Counted from the first letter of the stretch, positions 1 through 7,945 are shown. The stretch is DNA of 11,729 nucleotides from Byssochlamys sp. IMV 00236 (GCA_001931875.2 MSJH02000177.1:1-11729); one strand, 5' to 3'. Numbers and translations are program-made. The notes: generated by a model not told the origin, from the letters alone.

Positions 1-482
1 GTAGTAGCCAAATACACCTCAGAGAGTCGATCGTTCAAAGGAAATAACTCTTCTATGGAAAAAAAGAGGCGAGTGATTGTAAACTAATGATTGTAAGCAC
101 AAACGTAAAACACGCTAAAAGATTGGCGTGCGTGGTCAAAACGAACCTTTTATTATGTCACAATTTTTTGCCCTCTTGTGAACCAATACCTTAAGCCATC
201 AATGGCCATCAAAATCACTGTACCTGAAAGTTAATTCACAATGACCTTCTCTTTACTGTATTCATTTAATAGGGCAATAAACATGTCTTTTACCTTACGT
301 ATCAATCCTTATAAGACTATCCCTCAAAGTATTGAGGTGCTTATTTCACAAATGCAAAAGACTGTTGATACCTTCCCAGAAACATACGCCGTGAAGTAGA
401 AGGTTGGAAAACTCTATAAGCCTAAGAACTAAGAGGGAAGACCAGACAGCAACCGACTTGGAAGCCAACGGCAACCCAATTA
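1..482. other. AT-rich stretch without an intact gene
   Basis: No convincing gene is visible. A 38-residue + strand frame opens at 283 and stops at 399. It includes a plausible protein-like stretch (SIEVLISQMQKTVDTFPETY) and lies just upstream of the FAR1-like remnant, so it may be an earlier part of the same decayed gene, but stops in all frames break it. The region before 283 shows nothing recognisable. A long minus-strand frame (346-816) is antisense to the remnant and has no family features. Confidence 0.5.
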
Positions 483-807
483 AGAAAAGAAAAAAGATAT
501 GTTCCTCATCTCTGGTGCAAAACATATTATTGCCGTAGGTCTGGTGAGAAAGAAAAGCCCAAACGTGACTTAGGAGGGAAGTCAGACCAAATAAGAGAAA
601 GTGCAAAAGATATCTAAGAAGATAGACTGTCCTGCTACCATGAAAGCTACTTGCTATAAGATCAAACTGAAAGAGATAGTCTTTGCGTTTATTAATAATC
701 ACATTCATGACCCTATTGGCAACAAGAAAGACTTTCAATACATTGCATGTTTCAGAAGGAACAAAAAGATATATCTTTCCAAACTTCAAGAAGGATTTAT
801 GTGTTGA
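483..807 (+). pseudogene. Decayed FAR1-type zinc-binding domain fragment (Mutator-like transposase remnant)
   Basis: Two adjacent frames together resemble one FAR1-type DNA-binding domain. In the frame starting at 483 one reads YVPHLWCKTYYCRRSGEKEK, with an aromatic-Cys-x-x-Ser-Gly motif, until a stop at 615. The next frame, open from 601, continues with KKIDCPATMKAT and then FINNHIHDP. The order (Cys in a CRRSG motif, Cys in a CPA motif, then a His-x-His after Asn-Asn) is that of FAR1/WRKY-GCM1-like zinc fingers, which occur at the N-terminus of Mutator-like transposases and related regulators. The switch of frame near 600-614 implies a one-base indel or an unseen intron. After the stop at 805-807 the same frame opens again to about 945 with possibly coding sequence. 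No transposase catalytic core is seen. I infer an old broken copy; family assignment is by motif recall only. Confidence 0.45.
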
Positions 808-1168
808 GATGTACATTTGTTTGTCTGTTCACGTGAATTAATGAAGTACGTTCAAGGTCATTTCCGCATCATTATTGATCATCAGTTGAACTCTTCTTCA
901 TCAATATGTGAGATAATTCATCGTGATCAACTGATAGATTCCTGAACTAGTTTACAACCATTAGCTTATGGAGCACAAAAAGAGGAATCCGAGCTAGTAA
1001 TGGCCATATTTAACAGTTTTTACCTTTGAAAGTTTGTAAAAGACAATGTTGTGTAAAGCATATATTCATGCTATATTCTCACTTTTTAGATAAGTCGGTC
1101 ACAAACAAGGTGGATTGTTTTTTGAAAAAAAAAAAAGAAAAGATATTATCAAAGTGAAGTTATAATGT

Positions 1169-1181
1169 GAGAGAGAGAGAG
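1169..1181. repeat. (GA)6 microsatellite
   Basis: Six uninterrupted GA dinucleotides plus a final G in an otherwise AT-rich spacer. It is a simple repeat without visible function, about 515 bases before the lipoyl synthase start. Confidence 0.8.
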
Positions 1182-1330
1182 CATATGGCTGCTATTTAGG
1201 TTTAATGCTGTTAATGTGATCATTTATATGCTTTACTATAAAGTATTATAATGGTTTATCTCACTAAACACGTCAAATATCAGAAACGAATTAAATTTCT
1301 TTCAGCTCATCATTTAATGATTAAAATGCA

Positions 1331-1562
1331 TGACTCACTACTAATTGATAAAGGATGCAAGTAGTAAGTCTTTTGCTTATCATTGTACAGAAGGAGGATG
1401 ACAACCTCAATAGACATGTTGAGCCAGGACGTAGTAACACAATAGAGCTTCTTTATCACAAAAAGCTCATTCTGATTGATTAAAGTAGTAAAAACAAAGT
1501 TAAATAAATAGGAAGCCGCCCCATAGCTTATTTTATTGTAATGGGGATAAAGGCTTGACTCA
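1331..1562. promoter_or_regulatory. Two TGACTCA motifs upstream of the lipoyl synthase gene
   Basis: The heptamer TGACTCA occurs at 1331-1337 and again at 1556-1562, the second 133 bases before the ATG. TGACTCA is the established consensus of AP-1/Gcn4-type bZIP factors, which in fungi drive amino-acid starvation and stress genes. Two exact copies in one 365-base upstream region suggest bZIP control but could be chance. Confidence 0.3.
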
Positions 1563-1694
1563 TCAAATCGATCTGTGACTTTTCTTTTTTTTATACCCCC
1601 TAATTTCAGATTCCATTTTTGTCAAAATGAGGGTCAGTGGCAATCTCCACTTTCCCGATTTTTTTTCTTTTTCCTTTTTTACCACGCCTCCCCA

Positions 1695-3100
1695 ATGTTG
1701 AGATCGCTTACAATAACTTCTTCTATCGCTAAACAAGGCCTTGCTAAAAGAACTTTTGCTGTTGCTGTATGCAGTTTCTACTTACTTTACGATACTTTTT
1801 TTTTTTTACTTACTATCTATTTGTCTAGTCGCAGCAACAGCTTCGTACACATGCCACAATTACCAGTGATAAAAAGTCAAACCAATCGAGGCTAGAGGAA
1901 TTACGAGAAAAGTTACAAAAGGAGGACACGAATACGTTGGATGAATTTGTAAACACAGGACATTCAGGAAAATTAAGTCAAGCAGAAGCCTTGGAGTTGA
2001 GAGAGACGGTTGTCCCAGGAGAAAAGATTAAGACAACAAAATTGTAAGCTAGTTTTACAATGTTTATATGAAACTAAGCTATCATTATGGCTTATAGAAA
2101 GCAACCACGTTTACCCGAATGGTTAAAGACAGAAATCCCAGCAGGAAAAAACTTTGGCAAGATCAAGCGAGACCTTCGTGGTCTTGGCCTTCATACCGTA
2201 TGTGAAGAAGCTCGTTGTCCAAACATTGGCGATTGCTGGGGCGGAGGCGAGCATCAGACGGCTACAGCAACTATTATGCTTATGGGTGATGAATGTACAA
2301 GAGGATGTCGATTCTGTTCTGTCAAGACCAATAGAGCGCCCAAGCCATTAGATCCTCATGAACCAGAGCATACGTCAGAAGCTATTAGTCGATGGGGATT
2401 AGATTATGTGGTTCTCACTAGTGTCGATCGAGATGATTTGCCCGATGGTGGATCTCGTCATTTTGCAGAAACAATTCGTAAAATTAAACAAAAGTATGTG
2501 TATATTGGTCATGTTTCGTGCTGCATTCTGACCAACTTTTTTAGAGCTCCTCATATTTTGGTAGAATGTCTGACAGGTGATTTTGGCGGCTCACTTGAAG
2601 GCGTAGAAACCGTTGCTTTATCAGGATTAGATGTATATGCTCATAACATTGAGACCGTAGAAGCCTTGACGCCTTATGTTCGTGATCGACGAGCAGGTTT
2701 CCGTCAATCCCTCAATGTACTCGCGCATGCCAAGAAAGTCAATCCTGAATTAATTACCAAATCATCCATCATGCTTGGCTGTGGAGAAACTGATGAAGAA
2801 GTGCTCCATGCACTTCAGGAGCTTCGAAAGGCTGAGGTTGACTGTGTTACACTCGGTCAATATATGAGACCTACCAAGAGACACATGAAGGTACATGAAT
2901 ACGTCACTCCTGAAAAGTTTAAGCACTGGGAAACAAAGGGTATGGAGATGGGATTTAAATATGTTGCCAGCGGACCTCTTGTTCGATCAAGTTACAAGGC
3001 TGGTGAGTTCTATATTGGTAACATCTTGAAGGGTCGTAGAGGATTACCATTGTCTCCTACACCCAAAGAACTTGACAATTCCGAAAGCAAAAAATTGTAA
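1695..3100 (+). CDS. LIP5: Lipoyl synthase, mitochondrial (LipA/Lip5 family), four exons
   Basis: This radical SAM enzyme inserts two sulfurs into protein-bound octanoyl groups, making the lipoyl cofactor of mitochondrial 2-oxoacid dehydrogenases and the glycine cleavage H protein. Exons are 1695-1766, 1835-2043, 2098-2493 and 2545-3100, giving 410 residues, close to the yeast length. The first acceptor could instead be 1840, which removes two residues. The start is the first ATG before a basic, hydroxylated mitochondrial leader ([14 protein letters not shown]). Residues 129, 134 and 140 form the auxiliary-cluster motif CX4CX5C. Residues 160, 164 and 167 form the radical SAM CX3CX2C (CTRGCRFC). 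The segments LVECLTGDF and [10 protein letters not shown], and the C-terminal RSSY (373-376), whose serine is a ligand of the auxiliary cluster in this family, are all present. The introns are 68, 54 and 51 nt. A possible polyadenylation signal (AATAAA) follows the stop. The enzyme looks complete and functional. Confidence 0.95.
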
Positions 3101-3160
3101 TGAAATAAACAATGATTTATATACTATATTTTGAGTCTGACGCATATTAAATAAGAGCCT

Positions 3161-3410
3161 CTACAAACGCGTGCCAGCATCTTCTTCATTGAGCGGGTCA
3201 ACATCCATAAGGGCCACATGCACATAACTCATTTCCTATTTTCCTGTCATTCACCACTCAAATCGATATCGAGCACTTTCTATTCTCACTGCTAGCCACT
3301 CAAACAAAGAAATCTAGATCGTCCTCAGTATAATCGACTTTTTCATAGCTGCTATAATTTTTTTAGTCACCTGTAAACTTTACCTTTCCTGCAAAAATGT
3401 GCTGACACAT
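3161..3410 (-). CDS. Possible tiny spliced minus-strand gene, unassigned
   Basis: A minus-strand frame of 23 codons (3232 down to 3161) reads MSYVHVALMDVDPLNEEDAG and so on, in a patch richer in GC than its surroundings. It can be joined by two GT-AG introns of ordinary size to upstream pieces: exons 3410-3384, 3313-3290 and 3235-3161, giving 41 residues with consistent phase. The introns (3383-3314 and 3289-3236) would be 70 and 54 nt with GTAAAG and GTGAGA donors. I recognise no family. Such short models are easy to build by chance, and the gene would start only 75 bases from the divergent LACTB2-like start. Treat as a hypothesis. Confidence 0.13.
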
Positions 3411-3450
3411 TGTACCACCTTTAAATACAATTGATATTTTTTCTTTTCTC

Positions 3451-3470
3451 TTTCTTTCTTTCTTTCTTTC
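3451..3470. repeat. (TTTC)5 microsatellite in the leader of the LACTB2-like gene
   Basis: Five perfect TTTC units sit 16 bases before the ATG of the next gene, inside a longer pyrimidine tract. Pyrimidine-rich tracts around the transcription start are common in fungal promoters. Confidence 0.8.
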
Positions 3471-3485
3471 TTCTTTAACAACATT

Positions 3486-4540
3486 ATGTCTCTTTGGGAA
3501 TCTCAACCTAGAACAGATCTTCCTTTCTTGCCTCACTTTTCTCAATTATCTGATAGAGTTTGGCGTGTAATGGGATTAAATCCAGGAAGATTTACATTGC
3601 AAGGTATAAAAGAAATAAAAAATATAGAAAAAAAAACTCAATTGTGTGATATCAAATAGGTACAAATACATATCTCGTGGGATTAGGGCCACGGAAGGTG
3701 TTGATTGACTGTGGAGATGGACACCCGGAATATATACCATTATTAATTGAGTCACTATCCAAGATTGATAAAGAGGCATATATTTCCGATATCCTCATCA
3801 GCCACTGTCACAAGGATCATTGGGGAGGGTTGAACGAGATAATGTCTTCTGTGCTTAACAAGGAGAATACGATCAAAGTACACAAATTTCCTCTTTTGGC
3901 AGAAAACCCATTATTTAAATATCTGGAACCCTTTCCGGAAAATGTTGATTTTAATGAACTGCAAGACGATCAAGTGATTAGAGTAGATGATGCAACACAT
4001 CTTGTCGTTCTTCATACGCCCGGACATGCTATGGATCACTGTTCATTTTATTTAAAAGAAGAGCACGCTATGTTTACAGCAGATTGTATACTAGGACACG
4101 GAACAGTGACTTTTGAGGATCTCTCGGAATACATTCAAAGTCTTTATAGAATTCAAAATTATAGACCAGCACGACTCTACCCTGGACACGGACAGCATGT
4201 CGAAAATGGAACAGAAAAAGTAGAGGAATACATCTCTATACGGCTAGCTAAGGAGCGACAGATCATTGACTTGATGAAAGATGGTTCAGCAACACCGATA
4301 GAGTTGGTTGAAAGGATGAATACAATTTTTAAAAATTACTCAGAAAATGTGATGGCAATCATCGTTCGTACCGTGGGATTACATCTTATTAAGCTCCATC
4401 GTGATGGGAAAGCAGAGATGATAAATAAGGAAAAATTTGAAGAAAAGACAGGATTGGATCCTTATGACCCACATAATGTCTTTTCAATCGTCAATCAAAA
4501 GTGGCAGTTGTGCAATCATAATAGTAGTAGTAAATTGTAG
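3486..4540 (+). CDS. LACTB2-like metallo-beta-lactamase-fold hydrolase, two exons
   Basis: Exons 3486-3603 and 3660-4540 are joined across a 56-nt AT-rich intron to give 332 residues. The ATG at 3486 is the only one that supplies the N-terminal strand (MSLWESQPRTDLP to RFTLQ) before the conserved GTNTYLVG-like turn that opens the fold. Metal ligands of the superfamily are visible: HCHKDH (His88, His90, Asp92, His93), His162 in HTPGH, Asp181 in FTADCILG, and His216 in YPGHG. The spacing and the C-terminal helical region fit the LACTB2 group. Human LACTB2 is a mitochondrial matrix endoribonuclease; whether the fungal protein acts on RNA, and where, cannot be seen here. No clear targeting peptide is evident. 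Other glyoxalase II-like hydrolases are the main alternative, but overall length and motif wording favour LACTB2. All metal-binding residues are intact. Confidence 0.88.
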
Positions 4541-4772
4541 TAAAAAGTCATTAAATCATCTCTACACGCGTACGTTTAGCGCGCATAAAATGTATATATG
4601 GCTTTTTTTTATATCTCAAGTCGGATATCTTTTTAGACTAAGAGATTTAATATGCTTCTTTGTTTGTTTTATTAAAAAAGGGAACCTTCCATTCAGTTCT
4701 GAGTTTGTAGTCTTTTAGATCAATGGAATGAAATGAAAGTCAGGATCACGTGTTATTTCTTTTTTTTTTCTT
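4541..4772. promoter_or_regulatory. Spacer with an E-box before the PIG-P gene
   Basis: This 232-base AT-rich spacer separates the LACTB2-like stop from the PIG-P start. A palindromic CACGTG (4747-4752) lies 21 bases before the ATG, followed by a T-rich run. CACGTG is the bHLH consensus. Nothing else is recognised. Confidence 0.3.
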
Positions 4773-5886
4773 ATGGGCAGTAGATCAGATGACAGTGTGT
4801 CATTAGCAAAGCGATTTCTTATTGAACAAAAGCAACAATTATCAACCTCGAGATCAACAACGTCTTTACCTGACTTGGTTCAACCTTCCAAGGAGAATCA
4901 GCAGATGCCAGACTTATCTATGCGTCGAGGAAATAGTCAATTAAACATCAAGTCATTGACGACTACAACAACAACGACTACAAGCATAAGAGAACAATTA
5001 CATAAACAAATGTAAATAATATCTATACGAGTATTCAGTAGACTCAATATATATCTATAGTCTCAAAAAGCGACGGCATTCATTTAGTAGTTTCTTGAGT
5101 GTAAAGTATGGTAAATTAGCAGCAGCAGATAAAGTACGCAGCTTGAAAAAATTAGCAACGCTTTCGTTGACATCGGATGTTTCACGCACTTTATCATCAA
5201 CAGAGCAAGGTGTCAAAAAGGGTACACAGGGGCATCGACCAAGATCTTATTCAGAGTAATAATTACAAAAAGAAAAAAGAAGATGTAAGCTGATTGTGGT
5301 CGATATATAGGATTCCATACAATATACCACATGTAGAAAGAGCACCGCCGGTTGCTATTACAAACAAGACACCAGCATATGAATATTACGGATTCGCCAT
5401 GTACTTGGCGTCGTTTGTCGTGTTTGGTGTTTACCTAATTTGGGCTTATGTACCTGATTCTATTTTGCATAGCCTAGGGATTACATATTATCCTAATAGG
5501 TATAAAAAAAAAAAAAAAACAATAAAACTGATAAACTAAACAATAGATAGATATTGGGCATTGGCTATACCAGTTTGGCTAATGACGTTCGTATGGTTTA
5601 TATTCTTTTCATACATGACGATTAACTTGTGGAATACGCCCTCATTTGATTCGTTTGATTGTATTACAGGTAATATCAAATAGATGACATATGGATAAGC
5701 TGCGTGTAACCTATAATAGATGAACATGCCAATATAATGAAACTCGAAAATCAAAAAAGTATAGATCAGCCTTCAGATTGGATACCCGAACTCCATGATA
5801 TACCCATTGGCTTGGTTAATAAGTTTCTTTATTATGAACACACTGAAGCAAAGAAAAATGCTAATAAAAGGGTATTTTATCAATAA
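4773..5886 (+). CDS. PIG-P, subunit of GPI-N-acetylglucosaminyltransferase, five exons, with long N-terminal extension
   Basis: PIG-P belongs to the ER-membrane complex that transfers GlcNAc to phosphatidylinositol, the first step of GPI-anchor synthesis. Exons 4773-5011, 5061-5255, 5311-5499, 5551-5669 and 5720-5886 give 302 residues; the four introns are 49, 55, 51 and 50 nt with consistent phase. Residues 168-208 carry the first membrane segment and the hallmark AYVPDSILHSLGITYYPNR. It continues after an intron as YWALAIPVWLMTFVWFIFFS (second membrane segment, 209-228), then a PSFDSFDCITDE stretch and a C-terminal IPELHDIPIGLVNKFLY, all typical of the family. The first about 145 residues are Ser/Thr/Gln-rich with eight consecutive threonines near residue 65 and are not part of the usual core. 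The PIG-P exon 3 has no usable ATG before its membrane segment, which supports joining it to the upstream exons. The alternative is two genes, the first ending at 5259. Confidence 0.85.
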
Positions 5887-5950
5887 AAAAAGATCAAATA
5901 TACCCTAAAATTTTGAAGGTATATTCAGCATCATTGTTCCTTACAAAACC

Positions 5951-6052
5951 ATGGCAACCCTTTGGCACACACATGATCTTTATACCCTCTTAGCAATTAG
6001 CTTCATTTCATACGGGGTAAACCGTCGGGAAATAAAACGAGATAAGATATGA
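5951..6052 (+). CDS. Possible 33-residue membrane microprotein, unassigned
   Basis: A short frame starts at an ATG in a strong initiation context (AAACCATGGCA) and encodes MATLWHTHDLYTLLAISFIS followed by a basic tail (NRREIKRDKI). That layout, one hydrophobic segment followed by a positively charged tail, resembles small organelle-membrane subunits, but I recognise no family. It lies 64 bases after the PIG-P stop and ends inside the GATA motif cluster. It could equally be a chance frame in a promoter. Confidence 0.15.
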   Translation: MATLWHTHDLYTLLAISFISYGVNRREIKRDKI

Positions 6053-6054
6053 TA
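6041..6054. promoter_or_regulatory. Triple GATA motif upstream of glutamine synthetase
   Basis: The 14-base stretch GATAAGATATGATA contains three overlapping or adjacent GATA cores (6041, 6046, 6051). Further GATA or TATC cores are scattered up to 6320. GATA-family activators (AreA/Nit2 type) control nitrogen-scavenging genes in fungi, and glutamine synthetase is a known kind of target, so nitrogen-dependent control is a reasonable inference. Confidence 0.4.
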
Positions 6055-6336
6055 TGGTTTTCATGTGAGAAAGAGGGAGAAAGAGATGTTCAGATAGTAA
6101 ATATAGTAGTAAGTTATAAATATCAGATACACGTATCATACGACTTGTCCTATTATCTCCTCCTTTTCTTTAGTCAACTCTCCTTCTTTCCTCGGTTCTA
6201 TGTCTTTTTCATTCCGAGGAACTTTAATATATCCTTCATCTCTTTTTCTTCCCTATCATCTCTACCATATAAAGAAATCGTGACTAACAAATATTTCTTA
6301 TCAATATCAAAGGGTGATACTTAACCTTAATTTTTT

Positions 6337-6346
6337 TATATAAAAG
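6337..6346 (+). promoter_or_regulatory. TATA box of glutamine synthetase
   Basis: TATATAAAAG lies 50 bases before the ATG at 6396, leaving room for a start site about 30 bases downstream and a short leader. A canonical TATA box fits a highly expressed gene. Confidence 0.6.
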
Positions 6347-6395
6347 GATGGCATCAAAAAGCAACAAAGAGAGGCTTTATTCCTAAATACTTACA

Positions 6396-7457
6396 ATGGC
6401 TGTCGTATCTAATACCACACTTCTTCAAAAATATCTTTCTCTTGACCAAAGAAACAAGGTTCAAGTCGAATACGTCTGGATCGACGCTAACAATGGTTTA
6501 AGAAGCAAGACAAGGACCGTCGACTTTGTTCCTCAAAGCCCTAGCGAATTGCCCGAATGGAACTTTGATGGTTCTTCCACTGGTCAAGCCGAAGGTCATG
6601 ACTCTGATATCTTGATCGAACCCGTTGCTCTCTTTGCTGATCCTTTCCGTGGAGGCGACAACAAGTTTGTGATTTGCCAAACCTTTAACCCTGATGGTAC
6701 TCCTCATTCAACCAACCATCGTCACCATTGTAAGAAGGTGATGGAGACTTATGCTGCATCAAAGCCATGGTTCGGTATGGAACAGGAATACATGCTCTTT
6801 GATCCCGAGACCGGTAAGCCTTATGGTTGGCCCAAGCACGGTTTCCCCGAACCTCAAGGCAAGTACTACTGTGGTGTTGGTGCTGGTAAGATCTTTGGCC
6901 GTGACATCATCGAAGCTCATTACCGCGCTTGTCTCTATGCTGGTGTCAACATCTCCGGTATCAATGCTGAAGTTGCTCCTGGTCAATTCGAATTCCAAGT
7001 AGGCCCCTGTGAAGGTATCGCGATGGCCGATGAACTCTGGGCTGCTCGTTATCTCTTGGAACGTGTTGCCGAAGACTTTGGTCTTGTTGTCTCTATTCAT
7101 CCCAAACCTATCAAGGGCGATTGGAATGGTGCTGGTTGCCATACCAACTTCTCTACTGAAGAAATGCGCCAGGAGGGTGGTATTGCTGCTATCGAAAAGG
7201 CTATTCAAAAGATGAGCTTGCGTCATGCTGAACATATCGCTGTCTATGGTGAAGATAATGACCAGCGCTTGACTGGTAGACACGAAACTGGTCACATTGA
7301 TCAATTCAGTTACGGTGTTGCCAATCGTGGTGCCTCTATTCGTATTCCTCGTCACGTCGGTAAAGAAGGCAAGGGTTATCTCGAAGATCGTCGTCCTGCC
7401 TCTAACGTTGATCCTTACCGTGTTACTGCCATCATCGTTGAATCCACCTTTGCCTAA
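6396..7457 (+). CDS. Glutamine synthetase (GSII type), intronless
   Basis: This cytosolic enzyme makes glutamine from glutamate, ammonia and ATP and is the main entry point of ammonium into metabolism. The 353-residue length is normal for eukaryotic GSII. Visible signatures are the N-terminal beta-grasp region with [11 protein letters not shown] (55-65), the metal-ligand segment GMEQEY (127-132), the [13 protein letters not shown] stretch (192-204), the ATP-binding [18 protein letters not shown] (237-254), RHETGH (295-300) and [10 protein letters not shown] (310-319). The start is the first ATG after the TATA box and matches family N-termini. No intron is present, unlike its spliced neighbours, and codon choice is biased to a restricted set (for example GGT, CGT, AAG), as in strongly expressed genes. 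The protein appears fully functional. Confidence 0.97.
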   Translation: MAVVSNTTLLQKYLSLDQRNKVQVEYVWIDANNGLRSKTRTVDFVPQSPSELPEWNFDGSSTGQAEGHDSDILIEPVALFADPFRGGDNKFVICQTFNPDGTPHSTNHRHHCKKVMETYAASKPWFGMEQEYMLFDPETGKPYGWPKHGFPEPQGKYYCGVGAGKIFGRDIIEAHYRACLYAGVNISGINAEVAPGQFEFQVGPCEGIAMADELWAARYLLERVAEDFGLVVSIHPKPIKGDWNGAGCHTNFSTEEMRQEGGIAAIEKAIQKMSLRHAEHIAVYGEDNDQRLTGRHETGHIDQFSYGVANRGASIRIPRHVGKEGKGYLEDRRPASNVDPYRVTAIIVESTFA

Positions 7458-7619
7458 GCTTTTAAGGGCTTTTTGTATATTATTTATTTTGTATATTTAT
7501 ACCTTAGACATTAAATTATTGGCACACAATTTAAAATCAATAACAATTACACTTTGGCTGTTATCAATCTTTTTTCAGCTTGACAGTGTATAATATACTT
7601 AAATTGACTTTGTCCTTTT
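7458..7619. other. 3' region of the glutamine synthetase gene
   Basis: AT-rich sequence with TTTGTATATT and TATTTA runs that probably carries the 3' untranslated region and cleavage signals. No reading frame or RNA is recognised. Confidence 0.4.
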
Positions 7620-7625
7620 GAGAGA

Positions 7626-7635
7626 TATATAAAAG
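7626..7635 (+). promoter_or_regulatory. Second TATATAAAAG box, with no reading frame downstream
   Basis: This decamer is identical to the glutamine synthetase TATA box. No open frame of note follows for about 700 bases, so if it is a promoter it would serve a non-coding transcript or the distant transposase. Confidence 0.35.
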
Positions 7636-7659
7636 AGGAGACACTTGTAATATGGTCAA

Positions 7660-7945
7660 CATTTCATAAATAACATACAGCTGAAAAGCTGTAAGGAAAT
7701 TCAATATTCTTTGGACCAAAAAGTAAGACCAGCTATTTTCCAGCTATATGTTCTTATAAGAAGCTGATATGTAGTATTATAGATTATAATCGAGCCAGTA
7801 CCGGTGCTAGCTAGGGAATAGCTTGGTTCTTACCAGCTTTGTCCCGCCAACTTTCTATTATACTCTCCTTTTGCTCTTTCCGGGCCAGTTATCGCTGGTC
7901 CAACCCATGATGCACTTCGGGTAAGATATTAATAATCTTTTTATA
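7660..7945 (+). ncRNA. Candidate structured non-coding RNA region, unassigned
   Basis: The segment follows a TATA box, lacks reading frames, and is richer in GC between about 7795 and 7925 than the flanks. It contains a perfect 7-bp hairpin closed by a GAAA tetraloop (7676-7693), a 12-bp palindrome (7751-7762), and a second 7-bp hairpin with one G-T pair (GGGCCAG at 7882-7888, CTGGTCC at 7895-7901). A run of five T at 7938-7942 could end a polymerase III transcript. I compared it from memory with U1, U2, U4, U5, U6, U3, SRP, 5S and RNase P/MRP signatures and found no convincing match, and no tRNA B box. Boundaries are guesses. Confidence 0.2.

Larger units (their letters stand above)
946..1694. 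other. Intergenic and upstream region of the lipoyl synthase gene
   Basis: About 750 bases with no supported gene. It contains an A-rich run near 1124-1140, a short GA tract (1169-1181), two TGACTCA motifs (1331-1337 and 1556-1562) and a pyrimidine-rich stretch just before the ATG at 1695. The long frame opening at 1575 reads through this pyrimidine-rich DNA as poly-Phe and is only genuine from the ATG at 1695 onward. Confidence 0.5.
3101..3485. other. Intergenic region between lipoyl synthase and LACTB2-like genes
   Basis: It holds the 3' end signals of the lipoyl synthase gene (AATAAA at about 3104), a locally GC-richer patch at 3161-3240 that contains a short minus-strand frame (see separate entry), and a pyrimidine-rich tract with a TTTC repeat directly before the next ATG, typical of a fungal core promoter or leader. 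Confidence 0.5.
5887..6395. promoter_or_regulatory. Upstream region of the glutamine synthetase gene
   Basis: This region follows the PIG-P stop and contains a GATA-rich stretch, a pyrimidine-rich segment (about 6145-6270) and a TATA box close to the glutamine synthetase start. The long frame 6049-6324 in this area is rich in Phe and Ser codons because of the T-rich promoter and has no gene-like features. A 12-codon frame starting at 6348, two bases after the TATA box, would be an upstream reading frame only if transcription starts unusually early. Confidence 0.5.

Noticed and set aside
4437..4718. 93-codon frame overlapping the end of the LACTB2-like gene
   Set aside because: Out-of-frame shadow running into an AT-rich spacer.
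6049..6324. 91-codon frame upstream of glutamine synthetase
   Set aside because: Composition is dominated by Phe, Ser and Leu from a T-rich promoter tract, and it has no domain or start-context support.
6348..6386. 12-codon upstream reading frame before glutamine synthetase
   Set aside because: Its ATG lies two bases after the TATA box, so it is unlikely to be in the transcript.
6759..7355. 198-codon minus-strand frame inside glutamine synthetase
   Set aside because: It is an antisense shadow created by the biased codon use of glutamine synthetase, is rich in Thr/Ser/Val, and shows no family motif.
7741..7790. Resemblance to U2 snRNA (TGTTCTTAT...CTGATATG) in the non-coding segment
   Set aside because: The branch-site-pairing GTAGTA element is in the wrong order, and the conserved 5' stem and Sm site are missing.
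7826..7922. Resemblance to U1 snRNA (TTCTTACC and ATGCACTTCGG)
   Set aside because: The required ACTTACCT 5' end is not present, and stem I and an Sm site could not be found.
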